Below, one piece after another: positions 6,519-13,201 of a stretch of DNA of 14,245 nucleotides; the stretch's first letter is position 1, and each line of letters opens with the position of its first letter. The position numbers and the translations under genes were made by a program. This DNA is from UBA9647 sp049522195 (GTDB lineage: Bacteria; Bacteroidota; Ignavibacteria; UBA10030). The notes beneath the pieces are model-generated. The model was not told the origin of the DNA and ran no database searches. It saw only the letters and a list, made by a program, of their open reading frames with translations. The stretch lies in NCBI GenBank assembly GCA_049522195.1, contig JBEKOB010000097.1:1-14245 (forward strand). The letters run 5' to 3'.

Positions 6519-8627
6519 CTACCGATAGAACTTGTCTCGAAGATCTTCGATGTCCGCCTTGTCCCGCAGTGCAGTAAGCCAGTCGGAGAACAGGCGATTG
6601 CGCTTCTCCTGGAGGATCTGTTCCTTCAGCGTGTTCTTCGTGCTGGCAAATTGGGTCGAATCGAATGCGGACTTTGAAAGCAGCTTGACGATGTAGTAGC
6701 CGCGAGCACCCTCGAACGGCTTGGAAATCTCGTTCGGTTTCAGCGAAGCCACGTGTCCAATGAACACATTGTCGCGTCCAATGCCCGGCGGCGCATCCTG
6801 CGCCTTGAACGGTCCGGTTTTTTGATCAACAACGTTCTTGATCGTGCGAGCCGCCACAGCAAGGTCGCCGTTGGCACCCAGGGTCTTGGAGAACGAATCC
6901 ACTTGTTCCTTCAGCTGTTGCATTTTCTTTTCCCGAAGGACCTGGAAACGGATCATAGCTTTCACTTCATCGAGCGGGCGCACACCTTCTTCGCGAACAC
7001 CCGAGATTTTGAAGACAGCAACACCACCGGTGACAGGCGTCGGCTCACTCAGTGCATCAAGCTTTTTGCCAAATGCAAACGTCATCACCGCATCATTCAT
7101 ACCGATCCCCGGAATGACTGATCCCTTGACAAACTCGGGTGTTTCCTTCAGTTGGTAGGCGCTTGTCTCAGCGGCTTTTTCGAATCCTTCGTCTTTCGCC
7201 AAATAGGCAAAGTCCTGGGCCTTTGCATTCGTCGCATCCGTGCTCTGCGCGCTCGATTTCACTTTCATCGTCAGTGTCGCGATCCTCAACTGCCGGCTAT
7301 CGCGTCCCGTGACTTTGATGATGTGCCAGCCAAACTGTGTACGGACCGGACCCACGATGTCACCGACTTTTGCACCGAAGGCTGCCTGTTCAAAGGGCTT
7401 GACCCATCCACCCTTCCCGTTCCAGCCCAGGTCACCATCCTGAACCTTTGAACCGTAGTCGTCGCTGTTGTCTCGTGCGAGGGCCCCAAAATTCTCGCCG
7501 CTGCGTGCACGCTTCAGGAGCGCTTTGGCTCTTTCAATCTGCTTGACGCTGTCGGGCCCCGAGACCGCATTCAGGAGAATGTGGCTTGCACGGATAAATT
7601 CCGTCGTCCCCTTTTTCTCCTCGAGGATCTTCATAAGATGAATGCCTGCATAGTCAGCAACCGGTCCAACGAGTTCACCCTTGCGTGCCGCAAAGGCAAC
7701 TGATTCGCGCTGTCGTCCGATGTCCCCGTGCTTGAAGAAGGTCGTATCGTTGACAGGCACCTCGGAATAGGTCTTTGCCAGATCGACGAAGTCAGTACCG
7801 GTCTTCGCCTGTTCGGCAAATCGGGCCATTTCGGCCATGACTGCCGCAGTATCGTCATTGGATGGAGCCAGGCTGAAAAACACATATTTCAGCTTCCGGG
7901 CCGCCTTGACCTTATACTCTTCCTGATTCGCATTATAGTACTTCTTCAGATCGTCATTATTGACCTGTACCGCCGAATCGGCGACAAACAAATTCGGATC
8001 GAAAAGAACATATTCGGCATCCAGGGTAATTGACTGGTCTTCAAACCGTTGACGCGCTTCGTTTTCCGTTACGCGGGTAGTTGCAGAAAGCAGGCTCTGG
8101 AGTTTCTCAAGCCGGCGCTGGCGCCGCACCTGGTCTTCGACCTGGATTACCGCCTGACGATTCTGCGGGTTCATGACGGCTTGCTCGTACGCTGTCCGGT
8201 TGAATGTCCCGGTTGAATCTCTGAACTGCTGAGCAATCATCTCAGGCGGATTGGGGCCAAGCAAGATCTCGCGGATTTCATCGTCGGTCACTGAAATTCC
8301 AAGGCGGATCAATTCCTTGTCAACGAGCGCCTGCTGCACGAGCATGTTCCACACCTGCGTCCTGAGTTGACGCTCGGTTTCGTCATCGGGCTCAACCCCT
8401 GTCTGCTTTCGGTACGCGTCGGACTGCTGCTTTAAGAGATCGCTGAATTCGCGAAAGCTGATCTTGGTGCCGTTTACTGTGCCGACAACATCCTTAGTAG
8501 TAAGTCCCCTTCCCTTCCGACCGGTAATGTCCATACCCCAGTCGAGCACGATGTAAACGATGAAGAAAACGGCGAAGACGGCGAACGCCTTTGTCAAATT
8601 ATCTCGGATCTGCGTCATCAACGGCAT
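6519..8627 (-). CDS. ppiD: PpiD/SurA-like membrane-anchored peptidyl-prolyl isomerase and periplasmic chaperone
   Basis: Folding factor for exported proteins at the periplasmic exit of the Sec translocon. The 702 residues have one N-terminal membrane helix (about 13-32) after a short cytoplasmic tail, then a SurA_N-like helical region (about 45-235). The clearest parvulin domain is at about 343-445, with ASHILL, GDLGW and the FGWHIIKV end strand. A more diverged parvulin-like copy precedes it (about 241-340, with GDIGR and GIHLMKI). Two further degenerate copies seem to follow (about 455-545 with GGVAVFKI, and about 590-655 with GYYIVKLL), before a helical C-terminus. The start ATG at 8627 has GGAG 11 nt upstream; the in-frame ATG at 8618 has none. 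It is transcribed divergently from secD, and E. coli PpiD is known to associate with SecYEG, so the pairing makes sense. Confidence 0.9.
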   Translation of the reverse strand: MPLMTQIRDNLTKAFAVFAVFFIVYIVLDWGMDITGRKGRGLTTKDVVGTVNGTKISFREFSDLLKQQSDAYRKQTGVEPDDETERQLRTQVWNMLVQQALVDKELIRLGISVTDDEIREILLGPNPPEMIAQQFRDSTGTFNRTAYEQAVMNPQNRQAVIQVEDQVRRQRRLEKLQSLLSATTRVTENEARQRFEDQSITLDAEYVLFDPNLFVADSAVQVNNDDLKKYYNANQEEYKVKAARKLKYVFFSLAPSNDDTAAVMAEMARFAEQAKTGTDFVDLAKTYSEVPVNDTTFFKHGDIGRQRESVAFAARKGELVGPVADYAGIHLMKILEEKKGTTEFIRASHILLNAVSGPDSVKQIERAKALLKRARSGENFGALARDNSDDYGSKVQDGDLGWNGKGGWVKPFEQAAFGAKVGDIVGPVRTQFGWHIIKVTGRDSRQLRIATLTMKVKSSAQSTDATNAKAQDFAYLAKDEGFEKAAETSAYQLKETPEFVKGSVIPGIGMNDAVMTFAFGKKLDALSEPTPVTGGVAVFKISGVREEGVRPLDEVKAMIRFQVLREKKMQQLKEQVDSFSKTLGANGDLAVAARTIKNVVDQKTGPFKAQDAPPGIGRDNVFIGHVASLKPNEISKPFEGARGYYIVKLLSKSAFDSTQFASTKNTLKEQILQEKRNRLFSDWLTALRDKADIEDLRDKFYR

Positions 8628-8660
8628 AGCGTGTACATCTCCATAGGTGAATGCGAAAAG

Positions 8661-8679
8661 TTGGAACGCGGACGTTCAA
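8661..8679. promoter_or_regulatory. Dyad at the predicted ppiD transcription start
   Basis: GAACG (8664-8668) and CGTTC (8673-8677) form an inverted repeat around a 4-nt centre. TT at 8661-8662 and AA at 8678-8679 extend it past one unpaired G. It overlaps the edge of the predicted ppiD -10 box and the start point near 8671. It could be a repressor site or form a 5' hairpin in the ppiD transcript; which one is not known. Confidence 0.4.
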
Positions 8680-8706
8680 TATAGCCGTGAAACCCTTGAA
8701 ATGCAA
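8678..8706 (-). promoter_or_regulatory. Sigma70-like promoter of ppiD
   Basis: On the minus strand the -35 box TTGCAT (8706-8701) is followed by exactly 17 nt and the -10 box TATATT (8683-8678). Transcription would start near 8671, about 44 nt before the ppiD ATG. The -35 box matches consensus in three of six bases, the -10 box in five. Confidence 0.6.
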
Positions 8707-8717
8707 CGATTTTCTTA

Positions 8718-8746
8718 TTGACTTTGCAGGCACATTGGATTATATT
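8718..8746 (+). promoter_or_regulatory. Strong sigma70-like promoter of secD-secF
   Basis: TTGACT (8718-8723), a 17-nt spacer and TATATT (8741-8746). Each box matches consensus in five of six bases. Transcription would start near 8753, giving a leader of about 105 nt before the secD GTG. I see no riboswitch or convincing leader peptide in that leader. The -35 box is only 11 bp from the -35 box of the divergent ppiD promoter. Confidence 0.75.
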
Positions 8747-8858
8747 TTGATTCGTTTTTCATAACCTCTTTACCTCCAGTTCGCATTCGATGTGAGTTCA
8801 TCTTCCTCCCACTCGGTGCCTGAGAGATTGATTGTCGATTTAGCTCGGAGAACGATTT

Positions 8859-10733
8859 GTGAGAACCCAACTTTCGAGAATCTTTCTGATTCTTGCAGCC
8901 GTCGTCGTGTCGCTGGTCTTCCTGTACCCCACGTATCAGGACTATCACTACCGCCAGAAGCTTGCCATGCTCTCGGGTCAGGATAGCATCTCCTACCTCG
9001 AGCAGCACCAGGATGATATTCTCAGTGCTAAACTGCATCGCATCAAGCTTGGGCTTGATCTACAGGGGGGCATGCGCGTCGTGCTGGAGGTAGATGTGAT
9101 CCAGCTGCTCGATGAGCTCGCGAAAAACAAGGATGATAATTTCCGTGCGATCGTCAAGGAAGTCCGCGATCAGGCGACCAACAACGATGAATCTGTGATC
9201 CCCGTCTTCGGAAGAAAATTCCAGGAACGCGGCATCCGGATGAGCCGCTACTACGGGAATATCCGTGACGCCGACAATGCGATTCTGAGCCAGCTCGATG
9301 GAGAGACGGCAAAAGCTGTCGATCGCGCAATCGAAATCGTTCGCAACCGTGTCGACCAGTACCGCGTGTCCGAACCGAACATTCAAAAGCAGGGAACACG
9401 CAGAATCATTGTTGAGCTTCCGGGTGTCAAAGATGAGCGGGAAGTCCGATCCCTCTTACAGGGAACCGCACGACTCGAATTCCGTCTGCTGCGCGATCCC
9501 CAGATCGCCTACAAGGTCATGCAGACCATTGATGACTACCTGTCCGGAAAAGTCGCATTAGATAGCGCCGCTGCCGCAAAAACAGCCCAAAAAGAGGCAA
9601 AACCAAAAGACGCCCTTGATGAGCTGCTCGGCAAAAACAAGCCGTCCACCACCGACACTACCCAGGAAGCAAAATTCATCCGCGAACATCCGTTCTTCGC
9701 GTATGTGACCCCGGATCAGAGAAACACAGGCGAGGGATTCGTCCTCGAAACCAACCGGGATCGCGTCATGCGGCTGCTCGTCCGCCCTGACGTGCAGCGA
9801 TTGATTCCCACGGACATTGAGTTCCTCTGGTCCAATAAGACCGATCCGACACCCGACGGCAAAAAGTTCTATCACCTTTACGCAGTCAAGAAAACTCCCG
9901 AACTGACAGGTCAGTATGTCATCGATGCCCGAGCAAGCGTCGATCAAGAGAACAATCGCCCGATCGTGAACATGGAAATGAACACGGAAGGGGCACGCGA
10001 GTGGGCCCGCATCACCGGTGCGAATGTCAATAAGCGCATTGCCATTGCACTCGATAATTCCGTCTTCTCAGCACCGACAGTCATCAACAAGATTGTGGGC
10101 GGTCGTTCACAGATTACAGGTATGGAAAACGCGAACGAAGCCAAGCTGCTGGAAATCGTCCTGAGAGCAGGCGCGCTGCCGGCTCCCGTGTCAATCATCG
10201 AGCAACGGTCTGTCGGACCATCGCTCGGAGAGGATTCGATTCGTTCCGGCATCACCGCAACCATGATCGCGGTGATCCTCACCGTCTTGTTCATGATGGT
10301 GTACTACCATACGGCTGGTGCAGTCGCCGATATCGCGCTCCTTTTCAATCTTCTCTTCCTCCTGGGCGTCATGGCCGGGTTCTCCGCGACACTGACGTTG
10401 CCTGGAATCGCGGGAATCATGATCACTATTGGTGTTGCAGTTGACGCAAACGTGCTGATCGACGAGCGCGTTCGCGAGGAACTTGCAGGGGGTAAAACAC
10501 TTCGCGCAGCAATCGACGCCGGCTACAAGAGAGCGTGGACAGCTATCATCGACGCGCACGTCACGTCATTCCTAACTGGCGTTATCCTGTACCAGTTTGG
10601 CACCGGGTCGGTTCAAGGATTTGCGCTGACATTGATGATCGGTATTGCCGCCAGCCTCTTCAGCTCCGTCGTCATCACGCATGTCATTATGAATATCATG
10701 CTGAATAAGGGAGTGAGCCCGAAGTTTGGATAG
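8859..10733 (+). CDS. secD: Protein translocase subunit SecD
   Basis: Inner-membrane RND-type subunit that, with SecF, uses the proton gradient to pull exported proteins off the Sec channel into the periplasm. The GTG start at 8859 has GGAG 8 nt upstream. Of 624 residues, a first membrane helix is at about 6-23. KLGLDLQGGMRVVLEVD near 63-79 is the SecD signature. A large periplasmic P1 region follows, then five membrane helices from about 464 to 612. The conserved acidic motif GVAVDANVLIDERVREE is near 525-541, with the usual GYKRAWTAIIDAHVTS after it. A Lys/Ala/Asp-rich stretch at about 235-272 looks like a flexible insert in P1. It is separate from secF (68 nt gap), unlike the fused SecDF of Bacteroidia. 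No defect is seen. Confidence 0.97.
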   Translation: MRTQLSRIFLILAAVVVSLVFLYPTYQDYHYRQKLAMLSGQDSISYLEQHQDDILSAKLHRIKLGLDLQGGMRVVLEVDVIQLLDELAKNKDDNFRAIVKEVRDQATNNDESVIPVFGRKFQERGIRMSRYYGNIRDADNAILSQLDGETAKAVDRAIEIVRNRVDQYRVSEPNIQKQGTRRIIVELPGVKDEREVRSLLQGTARLEFRLLRDPQIAYKVMQTIDDYLSGKVALDSAAAAKTAQKEAKPKDALDELLGKNKPSTTDTTQEAKFIREHPFFAYVTPDQRNTGEGFVLETNRDRVMRLLVRPDVQRLIPTDIEFLWSNKTDPTPDGKKFYHLYAVKKTPELTGQYVIDARASVDQENNRPIVNMEMNTEGAREWARITGANVNKRIAIALDNSVFSAPTVINKIVGGRSQITGMENANEAKLLEIVLRAGALPAPVSIIEQRSVGPSLGEDSIRSGITATMIAVILTVLFMMVYYHTAGAVADIALLFNLLFLLGVMAGFSATLTLPGIAGIMITIGVAVDANVLIDERVREELAGGKTLRAAIDAGYKRAWTAIIDAHVTSFLTGVILYQFGTGSVQGFALTLMIGIAASLFSSVVITHVIMNIMLNKGVSPKFG

Positions 10734-10801
10734 GCCGGCGCAGATTCGCCTGCACGCTGCAATTTGTCACAATTGATTTTCCAGAAGGAGTTTGAAACTC
10801 A

Positions 10802-11716
10802 ATGCGGCTTTTTAAGAAAACAAATATCGACTTCATGGCGCTGCGTGGGAAGATGTATTTCATGTCTACCACGATCATTGTGCTCGGCATGATTTCCCTC
10901 TTCGTCAAAGGCCTGAACTACGGAATTGACTTCCGCGGCGGAACAGAGCTCGTCTTGTCCTTCAGCGCGGCACCAGATTATGGAGTTCTGCGCAATTCAC
11001 TTCTGAAAGCCGGATTGCCCGACTGCGAAATCAAGTCCTTCGGAAACGATCAGACGATCCTCATCCGGACGGTCAAGCAGGAAGAAGGAATGGCGGTTGC
11101 CAACAAGATCAAGGAGGCGATTCAAACGGACCTCTCAACTCTGAAATTCCAGGTCGTAATGGAAAGCAAAATCGGACCGAAAATCGGAAAGGAACTTCGC
11201 AGAGACGCAGTGTATTCTGTCCTCGCGACCCTGTTCGTTATTCTGGCATACATCGCCATCCGATACAAGTTCATCTATGGCCTGGGAGCCGTTCTTTCCC
11301 TTTACCACGATGTTCTTCTGACGCTTGGCATTATCTCTATTCTCGATGGGGTCATTCCTTCACTCAATCTGGAGATCACGCAGGAAATGATTGCAGCCTT
11401 CTTGACGCTGGTCGGCCTTTCCGTGAACGATACAGTTGTCGTCTTTGACCGTATTCGCGAGAATTCCAGAATCTATCGCAGCATGTCGCTTAACGACGTG
11501 ATGAACAAAAGCATCAATGACACTCTGAGCAGAACAATCATCACCTCTGGCACCATTTTCATGGCTCTGATAGTGCTTCTTTTCGCCGGTGGTGAAGTCA
11601 CGCGGGGAATGGCTTTTACGCTGACAGTTGGTATTATCACAGGCACGTATTCATCGATCTATATCGCCAGTGCAATCGTGCTCGACTATTCGCTTGCAAG
11701 GAAGAAACCGGAATAG
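10802..11716 (+). CDS. secF: Protein translocase subunit SecF
   Basis: Partner of SecD in the SecDF proton-driven export motor of the inner membrane. Of 304 residues, the first membrane helix is at about 18-36, followed by the signature GIDFRGGTELVLSF (41-54), a short periplasmic domain and five membrane helices from about 135 to 297. The functional motif LTLVGLSVNDTVVVFDRIREN ends near 221. The ATG at 10802 has AAGGAG 11 nt upstream, a slightly long spacing. It follows secD by 68 nt with no terminator between, so the two are probably one transcript. No yajC or yidC is seen in the window. Confidence 0.97.
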   Translation: MRLFKKTNIDFMALRGKMYFMSTTIIVLGMISLFVKGLNYGIDFRGGTELVLSFSAAPDYGVLRNSLLKAGLPDCEIKSFGNDQTILIRTVKQEEGMAVANKIKEAIQTDLSTLKFQVVMESKIGPKIGKELRRDAVYSVLATLFVILAYIAIRYKFIYGLGAVLSLYHDVLLTLGIISILDGVIPSLNLEITQEMIAAFLTLVGLSVNDTVVVFDRIRENSRIYRSMSLNDVMNKSINDTLSRTIITSGTIFMALIVLLFAGGEVTRGMAFTLTVGIITGTYSSIYIASAIVLDYSLARKKPE

Positions 11717-11727
11717 AGAATCGCATA

Positions 11728-11756
11728 TTGGATTTTCCCAAAGATACCCGTACAAT
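11728..11756 (+). promoter_or_regulatory. Possible sigma70-like promoter of the STAS gene
   Basis: TTGGAT (11728-11733), a 17-nt spacer and TACAAT (11751-11756). The -10 box matches consensus in five of six bases, the -35 box in only three. Transcription would start near 11763, about 38 nt before the ATG at 11801. If real, the STAS gene is expressed independently of secDF. Confidence 0.45.
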
Positions 11757-11787
11757 TGCAGTGTAATCAAGGAAAACCGGAACAACC

Positions 11788-11793
11788 AAAGGA
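11788..11793 (+). promoter_or_regulatory. Shine-Dalgarno AAAGGA fixing the STAS start
   Basis: AAAGGA ends 7 nt before the ATG at 11801, a normal spacing, and supports this start over the upstream in-frame TTG at 11756. Confidence 0.7.
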
Positions 11794-11800
11794 TCAGCGA

Positions 11801-12139
11801 ATGAAACTCAAGATCAAAGAAGTCAAAGGCGTCGAACTTATCGAGCTCAAAGGCAACGTGATGGGTGGACCCGATGCATCATCTTTGAATGAGGAGCTAC
11901 ACAAGCTGATCGATGCGGGGAAGAACAAAGTCGTGGTGGATCTTGGAGAAGTCAAGTTCATGAACAGCTCCGGCCTGGGAATGCTGATCGGTGCATTGAC
12001 AACCGTTCGGAATGCCGGCGGAAACCTGAAGCTTGCCCGCGCTTCCGAAAAGATCGAGCAACTCCTGGTCGTGACAAAACTCGTGACGGTCTTCGAACAC
12101 TTCGATACCGTCGACGAGGCGCTCGCCTCCTTCAAATAA
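11801..12139 (+). CDS. STAS-domain anti-sigma factor antagonist
   Basis: Small cytoplasmic switch protein of the SpoIIAA/RsbV type, which binds an anti-sigma-factor kinase and frees its target when unphosphorylated. The ATG at 11801 is chosen because AAAGGA lies 7 nt upstream; the longer in-frame reading from TTG 11756 would add an unlikely N-terminus and overlap the predicted promoter. The 112 residues form one STAS domain: VVVDLGEVKFMNSSGLGMLIGA at about 44-65, with Ser56 aligning to the phosphorylated Ser58 of B. subtilis SpoIIAA. The residue before it is Asn where SpoIIAA has Asp. No kinase or sigma factor gene is adjacent, so the partner is unknown. It is preceded by its own likely promoter and followed by a terminator, so it seems to be a single-gene unit. 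Confidence 0.9.
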   Translation: MKLKIKEVKGVELIELKGNVMGGPDASSLNEELHKLIDAGKNKVVVDLGEVKFMNSSGLGMLIGALTTVRNAGGNLKLARASEKIEQLLVVTKLVTVFEHFDTVDEALASFK

Positions 12140-12164
12140 CGATCTCTTCCGCACCAGTGTCGCC

Positions 12165-12198
12165 AAGAGCGGATCAGTACGATTCGCTCTTTTTGTTT
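12165..12198 (+). terminator. Rho-independent terminator after the STAS gene
   Basis: AAGAGCG (12165-12171) pairs perfectly with CGCTCTT (12185-12191). The stem continues inward with G-T, A-T, T-A and C-G pairs (12172-12175 with 12181-12184), giving 11 pairs and the 5-nt loop AGTAC. A T-rich tail (TTTTTGTTT, 12190-12198) follows. It begins 25 nt after the STAS stop and its tail ends 13 nt before the btuF-like start. Confidence 0.85.
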
Positions 12199-12211
12199 CG
12201 GTCCCGACTCC

Positions 12212-13102
12212 ATGAGAACACTCACCATCATCCTCGCCGCCGCGCTCCTCTGGTCATCGTGCACGCGGGAAGAAAAGAAACAAGCCCACGGTTCCATTTC
12301 CAGGTCCGACGACGTCGGACACACCGTCGTCCTTCAACACGCCCCCCAACGCATCATCTCCCTTGCACCGAGCATAACCGAAACGCTCTTCGCCCTCGGA
12401 CTGGATTCTTCGATCATCGGTGTGACAGACTATTGTGACTATCCACCTTCAGCAAAGCTGAAGCCGAAGGTCGGTGGCATCATGAATCCAAACGTCGAAC
12501 GGATTATCGCTCTACGTCCCGATCTTGTGCTCATGTCCGGCTCCGGCAACATGAAATCGGATTACGACAAACTCTGCTCGTCCGGTATTATTGTTTTCGT
12601 TTCATATCCCCACACTATAGAAGACATTTTTAAGTCAATCAGCGACGCCGGGGTTCTTACCTCCGCGACTCCCAAAGCAGATTCCCTGCTGCAGTATCTT
12701 CGCATGCGCAAACAAGAACTTGTCAGTGAGGCGGCCGCCCGGCCGAAACGAACCGTCCTGATGCTTCTCTCGCTGAAGCCGATTGTGGCGATTGGCCCCG
12801 GCACGTTCCTCGACGAGATGATCACACTAGCACATGGCGAGAACATTGCGCATACCGCCACAACGGCCTATCCTCTCCTCAGCAGGGAGGAAATCCTGCG
12901 ACGCCAGCCGGATGTCATTATTGCCACCAACGACATCGTCCGGTCCAGCGGCGATATCCTTTCAATGTATCCGGAATGGAAAACCCTCTCCGCAATACGG
13001 AACAGAAGAATCGGGATCATCGATGCAAGCATCGTCAGCAGACCCGGCCCGCGCATCATCGATGGACTGGAGGCGGTTGCCAAGGCAGTCCATTCGAATT
13101 GA
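12212..13102 (+). CDS. btuF: BtuF-like lipoprotein, cobalamin/metal-chelate substrate-binding protein
   Basis: Substrate-binding component of an ABC importer, probably for cobalamin. Of 296 residues, the N-terminus MRTLTIILAAALLWSSC is a lipoprotein signal with Cys17 as the likely lipidated residue; Trp at -3 is not the usual lipobox residue. The mature protein is a TroA-like helical-backbone receptor: RIISLAPSITETLFALGLDSSIIGVTDYCDYP near 47-78, then VGGIMNPNVERIIALRPDLVL near 90-110, which is the BtuF/cobalamin-binding pattern. A second lobe contains REEILRRQPDVIIAT. The ATG at 12212 gives a proper signal peptide but has no clear Shine-Dalgarno and lies 13 nt past a terminator tail, so its promoter is unclear. 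No permease or ATPase gene is beside it. Binding of a different chelate, such as a siderophore, cannot be excluded. Confidence 0.78.
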   Translation: MRTLTIILAAALLWSSCTREEKKQAHGSISRSDDVGHTVVLQHAPQRIISLAPSITETLFALGLDSSIIGVTDYCDYPPSAKLKPKVGGIMNPNVERIIALRPDLVLMSGSGNMKSDYDKLCSSGIIVFVSYPHTIEDIFKSISDAGVLTSATPKADSLLQYLRMRKQELVSEAAARPKRTVLMLLSLKPIVAIGPGTFLDEMITLAHGENIAHTATTAYPLLSREEILRRQPDVIIATNDIVRSSGDILSMYPEWKTLSAIRNRRIGIIDASIVSRPGPRIIDGLEAVAKAVHSN

Positions 13103-13120
13103 TTTGAGCTGCCCCGATTC

Positions 13121-13149
13121 TTGCTTTTGTACCTTCATTCGAATACATT
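13121..13149 (+). promoter_or_regulatory. Weak candidate promoter upstream of the deoxynucleoside kinase gene
   Basis: TTGCTT (13121-13126), a 17-nt spacer and TACATT (13144-13149). The -35 box matches consensus in three bases and the -10 box in four, so this is tentative. Start would be near 13156, about 46 nt before the ATG at 13202. Confidence 0.3.
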
Positions 13150-13201
13150 CCACGTGCCCCTACGTCCAATCTTCTCATTTGAATTCCAGACTCAGACACT
13201 T

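Noticed and set aside
8723..8749. Bacteroidia-type promoter (TTTG then TAnnTTTG) before secD
   Set aside because: TTTG is at 8723 but the downstream element does not match TAnnTTTG at the needed spacing, while the sigma70-type boxes fit with a 17-nt spacer.
8820..8826. CTGAGAG in the secD leader, reminiscent of the TPP riboswitch core
   Set aside because: None of the other conserved riboswitch segments or pairing arms is present, and secD is not a thiamine gene.
8792..8986. Possible leader peptide (GTG start) in the secD leader, of the SecM/VemP type
   Set aside because: No Shine-Dalgarno, no arrest-like motif, and the frame runs well into secD instead of ending before it.
10736..10771. Small inverted repeats (GGCG/CGCC and CAATT/AATTG) between secD and secF
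   Set aside because: Stems of only four and five pairs with no T-tract; not enough to call a terminator, and secD-secF are expected to be co-transcribed.
11794..12324. 176-residue minus-strand open frame over the STAS gene and terminator
   Set aside because: It runs through the STAS gene, the terminator hairpin and the btuF-like start in antisense; the Ser-rich composition is typical of a shadow frame.
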